The translations under genes were made by a program, and so were the position numbers. 64,000 nt of DNA from Mycobacterium saskatchewanense. Lineage in GTDB: Bacteria > Actinomycetota > Actinomycetes > Mycobacteriales > Mycobacteriaceae. Shown here piece by piece: positions 33,121 to 41,110 of this stretch. The notes below the pieces were generated by a model, which saw only the letters and a list, made by a program, of their open reading frames with translations, did not search any database and was not told where the DNA came from. Where the stretch lies: positions 1,116,001 through 1,180,000 of the forward strand of contig NZ_AP022573.1 of the NCBI RefSeq assembly GCF_010729105.1, in the 5' to 3' direction. Each line of letters opens with the position of its first letter. Position 1 is the stretch's first letter.

Positions 33121-33975
33121 TCAGCGGGCAAACGTTTCTTGCAAGAACTTGTCGGTGAGCTCGGCGACGGAGTCGGCTTCCTCTTCGAGTGCGAAGTGAC
33201 CGGTGTCGAGCAGCACGACCTGAGCGTCGGGAACATCGGTCTTGTAGGCCTGGGCACCGGGCGGGACGAAGAACGGATCGTTCATGCCCCAGACGGCAAG
33301 GACTTTGGGCGCACGGCACCGCAGCCAGGCCTGCCACTCGGGATATTTGGGTGGATTGGTGCGGTAGTCGTACAGGAGTTCTTTCATGTACTCGGCCCGA
33401 CCGGGCAAGTCGATGACGGCCTGATCGGCCAGCGCCTGCTCGGGATCGATATTGGCCACATCACGGGCACCGGCCTCCCACTGGAATCGGGTGCCGGTGA
33501 GGCTGACGAACCCGTCGATGGCGGCCTGGCCGGCCGGGCGATCGGCCCAATACGCCTGCAGCGGAGCGGCACCGGTACCCAGGCCCTCGACGTAGGCGTT
33601 GCCGTTCTGCGTGACGATGCCGCGTACCCGCTGATCGTGAGCCAGCGCGATCCGAAATCCCACCGGGGCGCCGTAGTCGAACATGTAGATCGCGTAATCG
33701 CCGATACTCAGTAGGTCGATCGCGCGTCCGGTCACCTCGGCAAGCCGATCGAAGGTCGGGGATTCCGGCAGTGGATCCGAGCCGCCGAAGCCCGGGTAAT
33801 CGATTGCCACGGCGTGCCATCGGGCGGCGAGCCGGTCGATGAGGCGCACGTAGGCACGGGTGCTGGAGGGATACCCCGGCAGCAGAACGATCGTCGATGC
33901 GGCGGGATCGCCGGCTTCCCGGACGAAGATGTTCAACCCGTCGACAGTGATCGAGTGATGGCGGATGGGGGGCAT
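33121..33975 (-). CDS. Alpha/beta hydrolase with Asp nucleophile (epoxide hydrolase / dehalogenase type)
   Basis: 284 residues. VLLPGYPSSTRAYVRLID is the oxyanion-side region with GYPSS in place of HGxP. The nucleophile elbow is MFDYGAPVG with Asp at residue 100, the choice of epoxide hydrolases and haloalkane dehalogenases rather than esterases. VWGMNDPFF carries the acid and DTGHFALEEE the histidine. The substrate is unknown. Convergent with the GlxA gene and 23 bases after the azoreductase stop, so it probably forms a two-gene unit with it. A degraded relative lies at 40174-40285. Confidence 0.85.
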   Translation of the reverse strand: MPPIRHHSITVDGLNIFVREAGDPAASTIVLLPGYPSSTRAYVRLIDRLAARWHAVAIDYPGFGGSDPLPESPTFDRLAEVTGRAIDLLSIGDYAIYMFDYGAPVGFRIALAHDQRVRGIVTQNGNAYVEGLGTGAAPLQAYWADRPAGQAAIDGFVSLTGTRFQWEAGARDVANIDPEQALADQAVIDLPGRAEYMKELLYDYRTNPPKYPEWQAWLRCRAPKVLAVWGMNDPFFVPPGAQAYKTDVPDAQVVLLDTGHFALEEEADSVAELTDKFLQETFAR

Positions 33976-33998
33976 GGCGGCCTCCTTTTTGTGTCCGA

Positions 33999-34637
33999 TT
34001 ACACGTGGCCGTGGCGCTCGGCGAGTTCGACGGCCCTGCGGATGGCTTTCTCCAGATCGCCGGCGGGGTCAGGCGTCAACATGGACGGTTGAAAGCGCAG
34101 TTCGTCGATCTCACTGACATTGGCCTGGTTGAGCCAGGCGGTGAGGTACGCCGCGTGGTGATCGACTCCGTAGGCTGGCTCCTGGACACCGGGCGCGTAG
34201 ACCCCGGACGTGTAGACCACCGTGGCGTGCTTGGCTCTGAGCAGCCCGCGGTAACCGGTGTCCGGGTCGAGCGTCCAGAGCAGGCCCGGCTGGTGGATGA
34301 GATCGATGTATTGCTTGAGGCGGTAGGGGATCCCGGCATTCCACATCGGCACGGCGAACAGGTAGCGGTCGGCGGAGATGAATCTCTGCGCGATCTCGGT
34401 GATCTGATCCCAGGCCGTCTTCTGGACGCCCGTCTGCTCGTTGCCGACGATGGCGTTCATCTTCGCGGCGGCCTTGTCGCCGTCGAATTGCGGCAGGTCG
34501 GTGTCCCATAGTTCGAGAATGCCGACGTCGAGGCCGGGGGTCTGCGCGCGCAGGGCGCTCAGGTACGCCGTCGCGATCTGAACCGACTTCGAGTCCGCCT
34601 TTCGTGGCGAGGCTTGGATGAACAACAGCTTGGTCAT
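33999..34637 (-). CDS. FMN-dependent NADH-azoreductase / quinone reductase (AzoR family)
   Basis: 212 residues with flavodoxin-like fold. LLFIQASPRKADSKSV is the FMN phosphate loop, and RYLFAVPMWNAGIPYRLKQYIDLI is the second FMN-binding signature, with VVYTSGVYAPG following. The family reduces quinones, azo dyes and nitro compounds with NAD(P)H. It precedes the hydrolase and is divergent from an NADPH:quinone oxidoreductase-like gene, so this cluster looks devoted to electrophile or quinone handling. ATG start with GGAGTCCG upstream. Confidence 0.88.
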   Translation of the reverse strand: MTKLLFIQASPRKADSKSVQIATAYLSALRAQTPGLDVGILELWDTDLPQFDGDKAAAKMNAIVGNEQTGVQKTAWDQITEIAQRFISADRYLFAVPMWNAGIPYRLKQYIDLIHQPGLLWTLDPDTGYRGLLRAKHATVVYTSGVYAPGVQEPAYGVDHHAAYLTAWLNQANVSEIDELRFQPSMLTPDPAGDLEKAIRRAVELAERHGHV

Positions 34638-34816
34638 GGACGGACTCCTTCGACGCGCGGTTCGACGTGCGGGCGAGATACCACGTCAATGGAACGCGGA
34701 CGAACTCGGTTCCTCTTACCACCGGCGACAGATTGGCCGAAAGGTATCCATCAACGGCGCGACTGACGCATCTTTTCCGGCGCCTCCGAACCTACGATGA
34801 CAACCGAAAGCAAAGA

Positions 34817-35821
34817 ATGGGAGTGGCTGTGAAAGCGTGGCTGTGGGACGGGGAACCCGGGCTGGACCATTTGAGCCTGAGCGAGGCACCCGATCCCGTC
34901 GCAGGCGAGGGCGAAGTCGTACTACAGGTCCACTACGCCGCGCTCAATCCCGCCGACCGGATGCTCGCGGAACGACGCTACCCGTATCCCGTTGACCCGC
35001 CGCTGCCACACGTTCTGGGACGAGACGGGGTGGGCACCGTCGTGGCTGTGGGCGACGGGGTCACCGACGTCAGCGTCGGAGAACGGCGCGTCATCCTTCG
35101 CAGCGAGGTCGGCGTTTTCAGGTGGGGCACATTCGCCGAGCGGGTGGCCCTGCCGGCCGTCAACCTGGTGGAGATTCCGGAAGGGTGGACCCAACAGGAA
35201 TCAGCCGGTGCCACCCTGGTCTACCTTTCGGCATACCACGCGCTGACCATGTGGGAACCGCTCAAGGAGAACTCGGTCGTCCTGGTCACCGGCGCATCTG
35301 GCGGGGTAGGGCTTGCGGCCGTACAGCTGGCCGCGGCGATGGGCCACACCGTGGTGGCGCTGTCCCGCAGCGAGGAAAAACAACAACGACTCAAGCAGAT
35401 CGGCGCGAAGTTCGCGTTCGATCCCGGGGAGGGCCAGTGGCCGGCACGCGTCAAGGACGCGTTGGGTTCGCGCGGGGTGAACCTGGCCGTTGACACCATC
35501 GGAGGCAAGCAGTTCACGAATCTGATCGAAACCATGGGTGAACTGGGCAGGCTCAGCCTGGTCGGAGAACTCGGCGGCCCGGTCCCCAACTTCTATACGG
35601 GCACACTGTTTTCGCGCCGGCTGAGGATCGGCGCCATGGCCCTGGGCTATTACACAACCTCAGAGAATCGCGCCGCGTGGAACGAGGTGCTGAAAACACT
35701 GGCACGCAACGGCTCCCGGCCATTGGTCGACCGGGCATTCCCGTTCGACCAGTTGCCCCAGGCGTTCGAATACCTCGCCGATGGCCCGATGGGCAAAGTA
35801 GCGGTGAGCGTCAATCCCTGA
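34817..35821 (+). CDS. Zinc-independent NADPH:quinone reductase-like (MDR family)
   Basis: 334 residues from ATG 34817; GTG 34829 (VKAWLWDG, behind GGGAG) is an equally good start. GroES-like N-terminal domain: VHYAALNPADRMLAERRYPY and PHVLGRDGVGTVVAVG. The NADPH Rossmann motif is VLVTGASGGVGLAAVQLA, about residues 159-176. The structural and catalytic zinc cysteines of alcohol dehydrogenases are absent, which points to the quinone oxidoreductase branch. Divergent from the azoreductase, with about 180 bases between them. Confidence 0.88.
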   Translation: MGVAVKAWLWDGEPGLDHLSLSEAPDPVAGEGEVVLQVHYAALNPADRMLAERRYPYPVDPPLPHVLGRDGVGTVVAVGDGVTDVSVGERRVILRSEVGVFRWGTFAERVALPAVNLVEIPEGWTQQESAGATLVYLSAYHALTMWEPLKENSVVLVTGASGGVGLAAVQLAAAMGHTVVALSRSEEKQQRLKQIGAKFAFDPGEGQWPARVKDALGSRGVNLAVDTIGGKQFTNLIETMGELGRLSLVGELGGPVPNFYTGTLFSRRLRIGAMALGYYTTSENRAAWNEVLKTLARNGSRPLVDRAFPFDQLPQAFEYLADGPMGKVAVSVNP

Positions 35822-35911
35822 CCTGGGCGGCAAGACGATCCTGATCGTCGGGCGCGCCAGCGGAATCGCCCACCAATGAACGACTTTGTTTGTGCGGATG
35901 TCCACAGGATT

Positions 35912-36079
35912 TGATGAGCGTGTTTTCTGGCTGCGGACACGTTGGTAGTGGCGCGCCGTGCCTGCACGGTTGCCGCAGGCTTCTGAGCACCATTCGCGGC
36001 GCGGGTGTGGTCTAACGAAGTAAAGCACGCGGCCTGGCGCATTGCAGGCGCGCAAATTGACCGCGGCGGGTCCGGAGGC
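35912..36079 (-). pseudogene. Fragment of a CGNR zinc-finger protein
   Basis: On the minus strand, NLRACNAPGRVLYFVRPHPR followed by REWCSEACGNRAGTARHYQR is unmistakably the C-terminal CGNR zinc-finger module of actinobacterial regulators. The usual second cysteine (C-x4-C) is replaced by Arg (CNAPGR), and no upstream ABATE/N-terminal domain is present. It sits between two + strand genes in a 340-base gap. It is best read as a decayed leftover; the rest of 35822-36162 shows nothing else. Confidence 0.7.
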
Positions 36080-36162
36080 ATCGCCTCTTTTTCCGTTCAC
36101 CCGCTTGGCGCAATCTAAAGTGTCGAAACACGCGACGCGCGCCTGAGGAAGGACCCGACCGG

Positions 36163-36630
36163 ATGACTGAGCCCCGCCCACCATTTCCCCCGTACGACCC
36201 GGAGTCGGCGCTGATCAAGGTCCAGGCCGCCGAGGATGCGTGGAACACCTGCGACCCCCACAAGGTCAGCCTGGCGTACACGCCCGACAGCGCCTGGCGC
36301 AACCGCGACCAGTTCGTCACCGGCCGGGACCAGATCGTGGAGTTTCTCACCGCCAAGTGGGAGCGGGAACTCGACTACTCGCTGCGCAAGAGCCTGTGGG
36401 ACTTCCACGGCAACCGGATCGCGGTGCGCTTCCAGTACGAGTGCCACGACGTCGCCGGCCAGTGGTGGCGCAGCTACGGCAACGAGCTGTGGGAGTTCGA
36501 CGACAACGGGCTGATGCGGCGACGCGAGGCGAGCATCAACGACGTCCGCATCGACGAGTCCGAACGCCGCTACTTCGGCCCGCGGCCCGAGAGCGAACGC
36601 GGCCCGGGCCACGACTTCCCCCTGCGCTGA
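36163..36630 (+). CDS. DUF1348 / NTF2-like (SnoaL fold) protein
   Basis: 155 residues from ATG 36163. It opens with a helix [21 protein letters not shown], then [23 protein letters not shown], then [20 protein letters not shown] text and [24 protein letters not shown]. This pattern is the DUF1348 branch of the NTF2-like cone fold. The reaction is unknown. It is followed by a convergent LysR gene. Confidence 0.88.
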   Translation: MTEPRPPFPPYDPESALIKVQAAEDAWNTCDPHKVSLAYTPDSAWRNRDQFVTGRDQIVEFLTAKWERELDYSLRKSLWDFHGNRIAVRFQYECHDVAGQWWRSYGNELWEFDDNGLMRRREASINDVRIDESERRYFGPRPESERGPGHDFPLR

Positions 36631-36650
36631 GCGCGACGCCCCACCGTCGT

Positions 36651-37583
36651 TCAGCCGTGGCCGTGCCGCAGGTGGTCGGGCTGGGTCACCCAGCCCGAGG
36701 GCATTTCGACGGTGAGCGCCAGGTGCACGAAGCGGCCGACGGCCGCGGTGGTGGCCCGATCGGGGTTCCATTGCAACGTGTACGGCACCAGTTGGGTCGG
36801 AGACGCGGGACGAATCGGGGTCGTCATGTCGGCGCCGGCGATCGATGCCGTGGTGAGAATCCAGTCGACGTCCGCCTGGGCCTCCCAGTGGCACGCCGAA
36901 AGATCCGAGTCCGCGAGCTCGACGGTGGGCGGCGAGACCCCGGCCGCCGCCAGCGCCTGGCGCTGGGCCAGCGTCCACGCCGGGAAGAGCGCCTCACTGT
37001 GGATGCCGAGCGTCTGGTCGGCAAGCGCGGCCAGCGGCACCGAATCGCATTCGGCGAGTGGGTGGTTGGGCCGCACGCCAACCAACAGGGGCTCACCGCA
37101 GAACACCTCGCCAACGACCCCCGGCGGGTCGGGAACGATACCGCAGGTGATCGCCACGTCGACCGCGCCGTCGGCCACAGCGCGCTCGACGTCGTGCAAC
37201 CACATGCGGCGCACGACGAGGTCGACGTCCGGTGCCTCCTCGCGCAGGGCCGCCGCGAGGTGAGGTGCCAGCACCGGCGCGACGGGCGGCGTGATGCCCA
37301 CGCGCACGGTGCCCGCCTCGCCGTCGGCCAACCGGTGCACCGCCGCCGACGCGGAGGCAACCTCGTCGAGGATCACCTTGGCGCGCTTGAGCAACTCGGC
37401 CCCCGCGGCCGTCAGGGCCACCCGGCGCGTGGTGCGTGTCAGCAGCGATGCGCCCACCTCGCGCTCCAGGCGCCGCACCAGGTCGCTCAGCGTCGGCTGG
37501 CCCATGTGGAGCTTCTGCGCCGCCCGGCCGAAGTGCAGCTCGGTGGCTACCGCGACGAACGCTTCCAGCTGCCTCAACTCCAC
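36651..37583 (-). CDS. LysR-family transcriptional regulator
   Basis: 310 residues from GTG 37583 (VELRQLEAFVAVATELHFGR); the frame runs upstream, but LysR proteins begin at this helix. The N-terminal winged helix is FGRAAQKLHMGQPTLSDLVRRLEREVG, and the effector domain (about 90-295) starts TVRVGITPPVAPVLAPHL. It is divergent from the haloperoxidase-like / cysteine hydrolase / MBL genes, with about 170 bases between starts. This is the usual LysR arrangement for controlling the divergent operon. Confidence 0.88.
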   Translation of the reverse strand: MELRQLEAFVAVATELHFGRAAQKLHMGQPTLSDLVRRLEREVGASLLTRTTRRVALTAAGAELLKRAKVILDEVASASAAVHRLADGEAGTVRVGITPPVAPVLAPHLAAALREEAPDVDLVVRRMWLHDVERAVADGAVDVAITCGIVPDPPGVVGEVFCGEPLLVGVRPNHPLAECDSVPLAALADQTLGIHSEALFPAWTLAQRQALAAAGVSPPTVELADSDLSACHWEAQADVDWILTTASIAGADMTTPIRPASPTQLVPYTLQWNPDRATTAAVGRFVHLALTVEMPSGWVTQPDHLRHGHG

Positions 37584-37752
37584 GTGCAGATAGTAGGTGG
37601 GCGCGTGGAACCACGCCTGATTTATCAGCAGCGACGATCGCATTGATTCGGTATTGGCCCTTTTTTCGATCGACGCGACCGAGCAGTCTGTATCACATGA
37701 GCGGGTTGAGCCGGCGGTCGTACACCGCTGCATCGGCGGCGTCGAGGTCTCG

Positions 37753-38577
37753 ATGAACAGCATCACGACGACCGACGGTGTCGAGATCTACTACAAGGAC
37801 TGGGGCTCCGGTCAGCCGATCGTGTTCAGCCACGGGTGGCCGCTGTCGGCCGACGACTGGGACACCCAGATGCTGTTCTTCCTCCGGCACGGGTACCGGG
37901 TGATCGCTCACGATCGACGGGGCCACGGACGGTCCAGCCAGACCGGTGACGGTCACGACATGGACCACTATGCCGATGATCTCGCGGCCCTGACCACTCA
38001 CCTCGATCTGCACGACGCCGTCCACGTGGGTCATTCCACCGGGGGCGGCGAAGTGGTGCGCTACCTGGCGCGCCACGGGGAAAGCCGGGTCGCCAAGGCG
38101 GCGCTGTTGAGTTCGGTGCCTCCGTTGATGGTCCAATCCGAGGCGAACCCCGGCGGGCAGCCGAAGGAGGCGTTCGACGCGTTGCAGGCGCAGCTGGCCG
38201 CCAATCGGTCGACGTTCTACCGCGACTTGGCTTCCGGACCGTTCTACGGATTCAATCGGCCGGGCGTGGAAGCCTCGGAGGCGATCGTCGCCAACTGGTG
38301 GCGGCAAGGCATGATGGGCGGCGCCAAGGCGCATTACGACGGGATCGTCGCGTTCTCCCAGACCGACTTCACCGAGGATCTCAGGAAAATCACGGCGCCG
38401 GTGCTGGTCATGCACGGCGACGACGATCAGATCGTGCCGTACGCCGACTCCGGGCCGTTGACGGCGCGGCTCCTCCGCAACGGGCACCTGAAGACGTATC
38501 CGGGTTTCCCCCACGGCATGCCGACCGTCCACGCCGACGTCATCAACGCCGACCTGTTGGAGTTCATCCGGCAATGA
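37753..38577 (+). CDS. Alpha/beta hydrolase, non-heme haloperoxidase/esterase type
   Basis: 274 residues from ATG 37753. [15 protein letters not shown] is the oxyanion region and [14 protein letters not shown] has the nucleophile Ser95. [13 protein letters not shown] carries the Asp and [15 protein letters not shown] the His. The motif set is that of cofactor-free haloperoxidases/arylesterases. Its stop overlaps the next start by 4 bases (ATGA), so it is coupled with the isochorismatase-like gene; the divergent LysR gene is the likely regulator. Confidence 0.9.
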   Translation: MNSITTTDGVEIYYKDWGSGQPIVFSHGWPLSADDWDTQMLFFLRHGYRVIAHDRRGHGRSSQTGDGHDMDHYADDLAALTTHLDLHDAVHVGHSTGGGEVVRYLARHGESRVAKAALLSSVPPLMVQSEANPGGQPKEAFDALQAQLAANRSTFYRDLASGPFYGFNRPGVEASEAIVANWWRQGMMGGAKAHYDGIVAFSQTDFTEDLRKITAPVLVMHGDDDQIVPYADSGPLTARLLRNGHLKTYPGFPHGMPTVHADVINADLLEFIRQ

Positions 38578-39242
38578 CACCTCTGACATACCACCCCTCC
38601 GACACGGCCGTCGTCGTCATCGATCCCCAGAACGACGTGCTGAGCCCTACCGGCAAGAGCTGGGAGGTGTTGAAAGACAGCGTCGTCGAGAACAAGACGG
38701 TCGAGCATCTCGTCGACATCTTCACCGCCGCGAAGGCCGGCGGCTTCACCGTCTTCATCTCTCCGCACTACTTCTATCCGACCGACCACGGCTGGCTGTT
38801 CAACGGTCCGCTGGAATCCGATGAGCTGCGCACCAACACGTTCGCGCGCACCGGCCCCCTGCGCCTGGACGGCCTGGCCGGTTCGGGCGCCGACTGGCTC
38901 GACCGGCTCAGGTCGTTCATCGAGGACCCGGCGACCGTGGTGGCGAGCCCCCACAAGGTGTGGGGCCCGCAGACCAACGACCTGGTGCTGCAGCTGCGCA
39001 AGCGAGGGATCAGCAAGGTCGTCCTGTGCGGCATGCTCGCCAACATCTGCGTGGAGTCCCATCTCCGGGATCTGCTCGAGCAAGGGTTCCAGGTGGCCGT
39101 CGTCCGTGACGCCACGGCCGGCCCCCGCCACCCGGCCTGGGGCGACGGATACCAGGCCGCGTTGGTCAACTACGCGTTCCTGGCCCACGCCGTCCCGTAC
39201 ACAGAAGACGTCGTCGAAGCCATGAAGGCCCAACGCCCCTAA
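38574..39242 (+). CDS. Cysteine hydrolase, isochorismatase-like
   Basis: 222 residues. Catalytic triad positions are visible: D17 (VVVIDPQND), K128 (SPHKVWGP) and C159 ([11 protein letters not shown]) with the preceding cis-peptide-type LAN. The family includes nicotinamidases, carbamoylases and isochorismatases; the specific substrate cannot be told. Translationally coupled to the upstream hydrolase and 23 bases before the MBL gene, making a three-gene operon. Confidence 0.9.
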   Translation: MTPLTYHPSDTAVVVIDPQNDVLSPTGKSWEVLKDSVVENKTVEHLVDIFTAAKAGGFTVFISPHYFYPTDHGWLFNGPLESDELRTNTFARTGPLRLDGLAGSGADWLDRLRSFIEDPATVVASPHKVWGPQTNDLVLQLRKRGISKVVLCGMLANICVESHLRDLLEQGFQVAVVRDATAGPRHPAWGDGYQAALVNYAFLAHAVPYTEDVVEAMKAQRP

Positions 39243-39265
39243 CGTTTTCCGAGGAGAGCGCCCAC

Positions 39266-40105
39266 ATGACATCCCTGGAGCTTGCCGGCGGCGGGACCGC
39301 GGACTTCACCGAGGGTGCCGTCTACTTCATCGGCAATGCCACGACGTTGATCCGTTTCGGCGGGCTGACGATCCTGACCGATCCGGCCTTTCTGCACAAA
39401 GGCGAGCATGTGTACCTGGGCCACGGGATCTGGGCGCGTCGCGAGGTCGAGCCGGCCTGCCAGATCGCCGACTTGCCACCGATCGACCTGATCGTGTTAT
39501 CGCATTACCACGGAGACCATTTCGATGACGTCGCCGCCCGGGAGCTCGATAAGACACTGCCCATCGTGTCGACGGCCGACGCGGTCGACAAGCTGCAAGC
39601 CCTCGGCTTCCAGCACGGGCACCCCCTGGACACGTGGGAATCCCTCGAGGTCCGCAAAGGCGACGCGACGCTGACGGTCACCGCCATGCCGGCCAAGCAC
39701 GCCGCCGAGGAGACGGTCGATGAGCTGCTCATGCCCGTCAACGGCCACCTGCTCGACTTCGGCCGCAGCGGTGATCTGCTGTATCGGCTGTACATCACCG
39801 GGGACACCATGCTCGTCGACAGCCTCGAGGACATCCCCCGCCGCTACCCCGACATCGACCTCGGCCTCATTCACACCGGTGGCACGACATTCCTCGTCAC
39901 CGTCGTCACGATGACGGGCGAGCAGGGGGTGCGGGCGGTCGAAATCACCAAGCCCCGCACCGCCATTCCGATCCACTACAACGACTTCTCGGTGTTCTTG
40001 TCGGGACTCGACGACTTCAAGAAGGCGGCCGAATCATCGAGCACAGCAACTAAATTCGTGTACCTGAGCCACGGCGAGACCTACACATTCACCCCCACCG
40101 GGTGA
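39266..40105 (+). CDS. MBL-fold metal-dependent hydrolase
   Basis: 279 residues from ATG 39266 with GAGGAGAG upstream. The metallo-beta-lactamase signature is LSHYHGDHFDD, followed by AMPAKHAAEE, YITGDTMLVDS and the late AIPIHYNDFSVF. The opening NATTLIRFGGLTILTDPAF is typical of the UlaG/YcjY-like lipid- or lactone-hydrolysing branch. Third gene of the operon divergent from LysR. The natural substrate is unknown. Confidence 0.9.
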   Translation: MTSLELAGGGTADFTEGAVYFIGNATTLIRFGGLTILTDPAFLHKGEHVYLGHGIWARREVEPACQIADLPPIDLIVLSHYHGDHFDDVAARELDKTLPIVSTADAVDKLQALGFQHGHPLDTWESLEVRKGDATLTVTAMPAKHAAEETVDELLMPVNGHLLDFGRSGDLLYRLYITGDTMLVDSLEDIPRRYPDIDLGLIHTGGTTFLVTVVTMTGEQGVRAVEITKPRTAIPIHYNDFSVFLSGLDDFKKAAESSSTATKFVYLSHGETYTFTPTG

Positions 40106-40173
40106 CGACCGCACTCCGCCAGAGCGCCGCCGGGAGCTGGTTGAATCCCTTGGTCATCGACGGGTGGCTGAAG

Positions 40174-40285
40174 ATCGGCGCACTGATCGGCCTGCGCATC
40201 GCCGGCGCAAGCCCGGCGAACGCATCGCCGCGATCATCGCCCAGAGCGGCAGCGCCTATGTGGAGGGGTTCACGAATCCAGCGGC
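40174..40285 (+). pseudogene. Frameshifted fragment of an alpha/beta hydrolase
   Basis: In one frame KIGALIGLRIAGAS and in the next frame GERIAAIIAQSGSAYVEGFT align well with the GAPVGFRIALAH and RVRGIVTQNGNAYVEGLG region of the Asp-nucleophile hydrolase at 33121-33975. A one-base shift falls near 40212. No start or full domain remains. The 307-base gap 40106-40412 shows no intact gene. Confidence 0.45.
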
Positions 40286-40412
40286 TAAGTCCGCGACTCC
40301 CTCGGTGTGCTGTGGCCGTGGGATTCAGCGTTCTTTGACGCCTTACCGCCGGAAATGTTCGCGGGCGGGACCAGGTTGAGAACGCTATGCCCCCGCTGAC
40401 GGAAGGGACCCC

Positions 40413-41048
40413 ATGAGCAAGCACTACGGCGCCATAGCGTTCACCGACGACGTCCGCGCCGTCCAGCGTCGCTACGGCAGCGAAGCCTTCTACGACCGCA
40501 AGCGCCTGGCCGGTAAGGCGTCGCCCGGCCGCGACCCGCTGACCACGACCGAGCGGGACTATCTGGCCGAGCGAGACAGCTTCTACGTCGCCACCGTCAG
40601 CGAGACTGGTTGGCCCTATGTCCAATTCCGCGGCGGTCCAAGGGGTTTCCTGCGCGTCTTGGACGAGCACACGGTCGGGTGGGCCGACTTCCGCGGCAAC
40701 CTGCAATACATCAGCACCGGCAACCTGGCCGGCCAGGACCGCGTCGCCATCATCGCCGTCGACTACCCACATCGCCGGCGCCTCAAGCTCTTCGGCCACG
40801 CGAGGGTCGTCACCGCCGAGGATGACCCGCAACTGACCTCGGCCCTGACGGATCCCGCCTACGAGGCCGCCGTGGAGCGCGCCGTCGTCGTCGACGTCGA
40901 CGCATTCGACTGGAACTGTCCGCAGCACATCACGCCCAGGTACACCGCCGCCGAGCTCGAAGCGGCGCTGGCGCCGGTGCGAGAACAGCTGGCGGCCCTG
41001 CAGGCCGAAAACGCCAGACTGCGCAGCGAGATTCCCGCGTCGCAGTGA
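40413..41048 (+). CDS. Pyridoxamine-5'-phosphate-oxidase-like flavin-binding protein
   Basis: 211 residues from ATG 40413 with GGAAGGGACCCC upstream. The split-barrel FMN fold appears as ERDSFYVATVSETGWPYVQFRGGPRGFLRVLDE then FRGNLQYISTGNL and RRRLKLFGHARVV. The C-terminal 40 residues form a charged helix (EAALAPVREQLAALQAENARL), likely a coiled coil. The family is often found beside MOSC/ferredoxin reductases; here such a fusion follows after 62 bases. F420 or FMN preference is unknown. Confidence 0.88.
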   Translation: MSKHYGAIAFTDDVRAVQRRYGSEAFYDRKRLAGKASPGRDPLTTTERDYLAERDSFYVATVSETGWPYVQFRGGPRGFLRVLDEHTVGWADFRGNLQYISTGNLAGQDRVAIIAVDYPHRRRLKLFGHARVVTAEDDPQLTSALTDPAYEAAVERAVVVDVDAFDWNCPQHITPRYTAAELEAALAPVREQLAALQAENARLRSEIPASQ

Positions 41049-41110
41049 CCGCCCATCTTCCCGGTGCTGACACGATGGCGCCCTCGTAACTTTTCGGGAA
41101 GGATCTCAGC

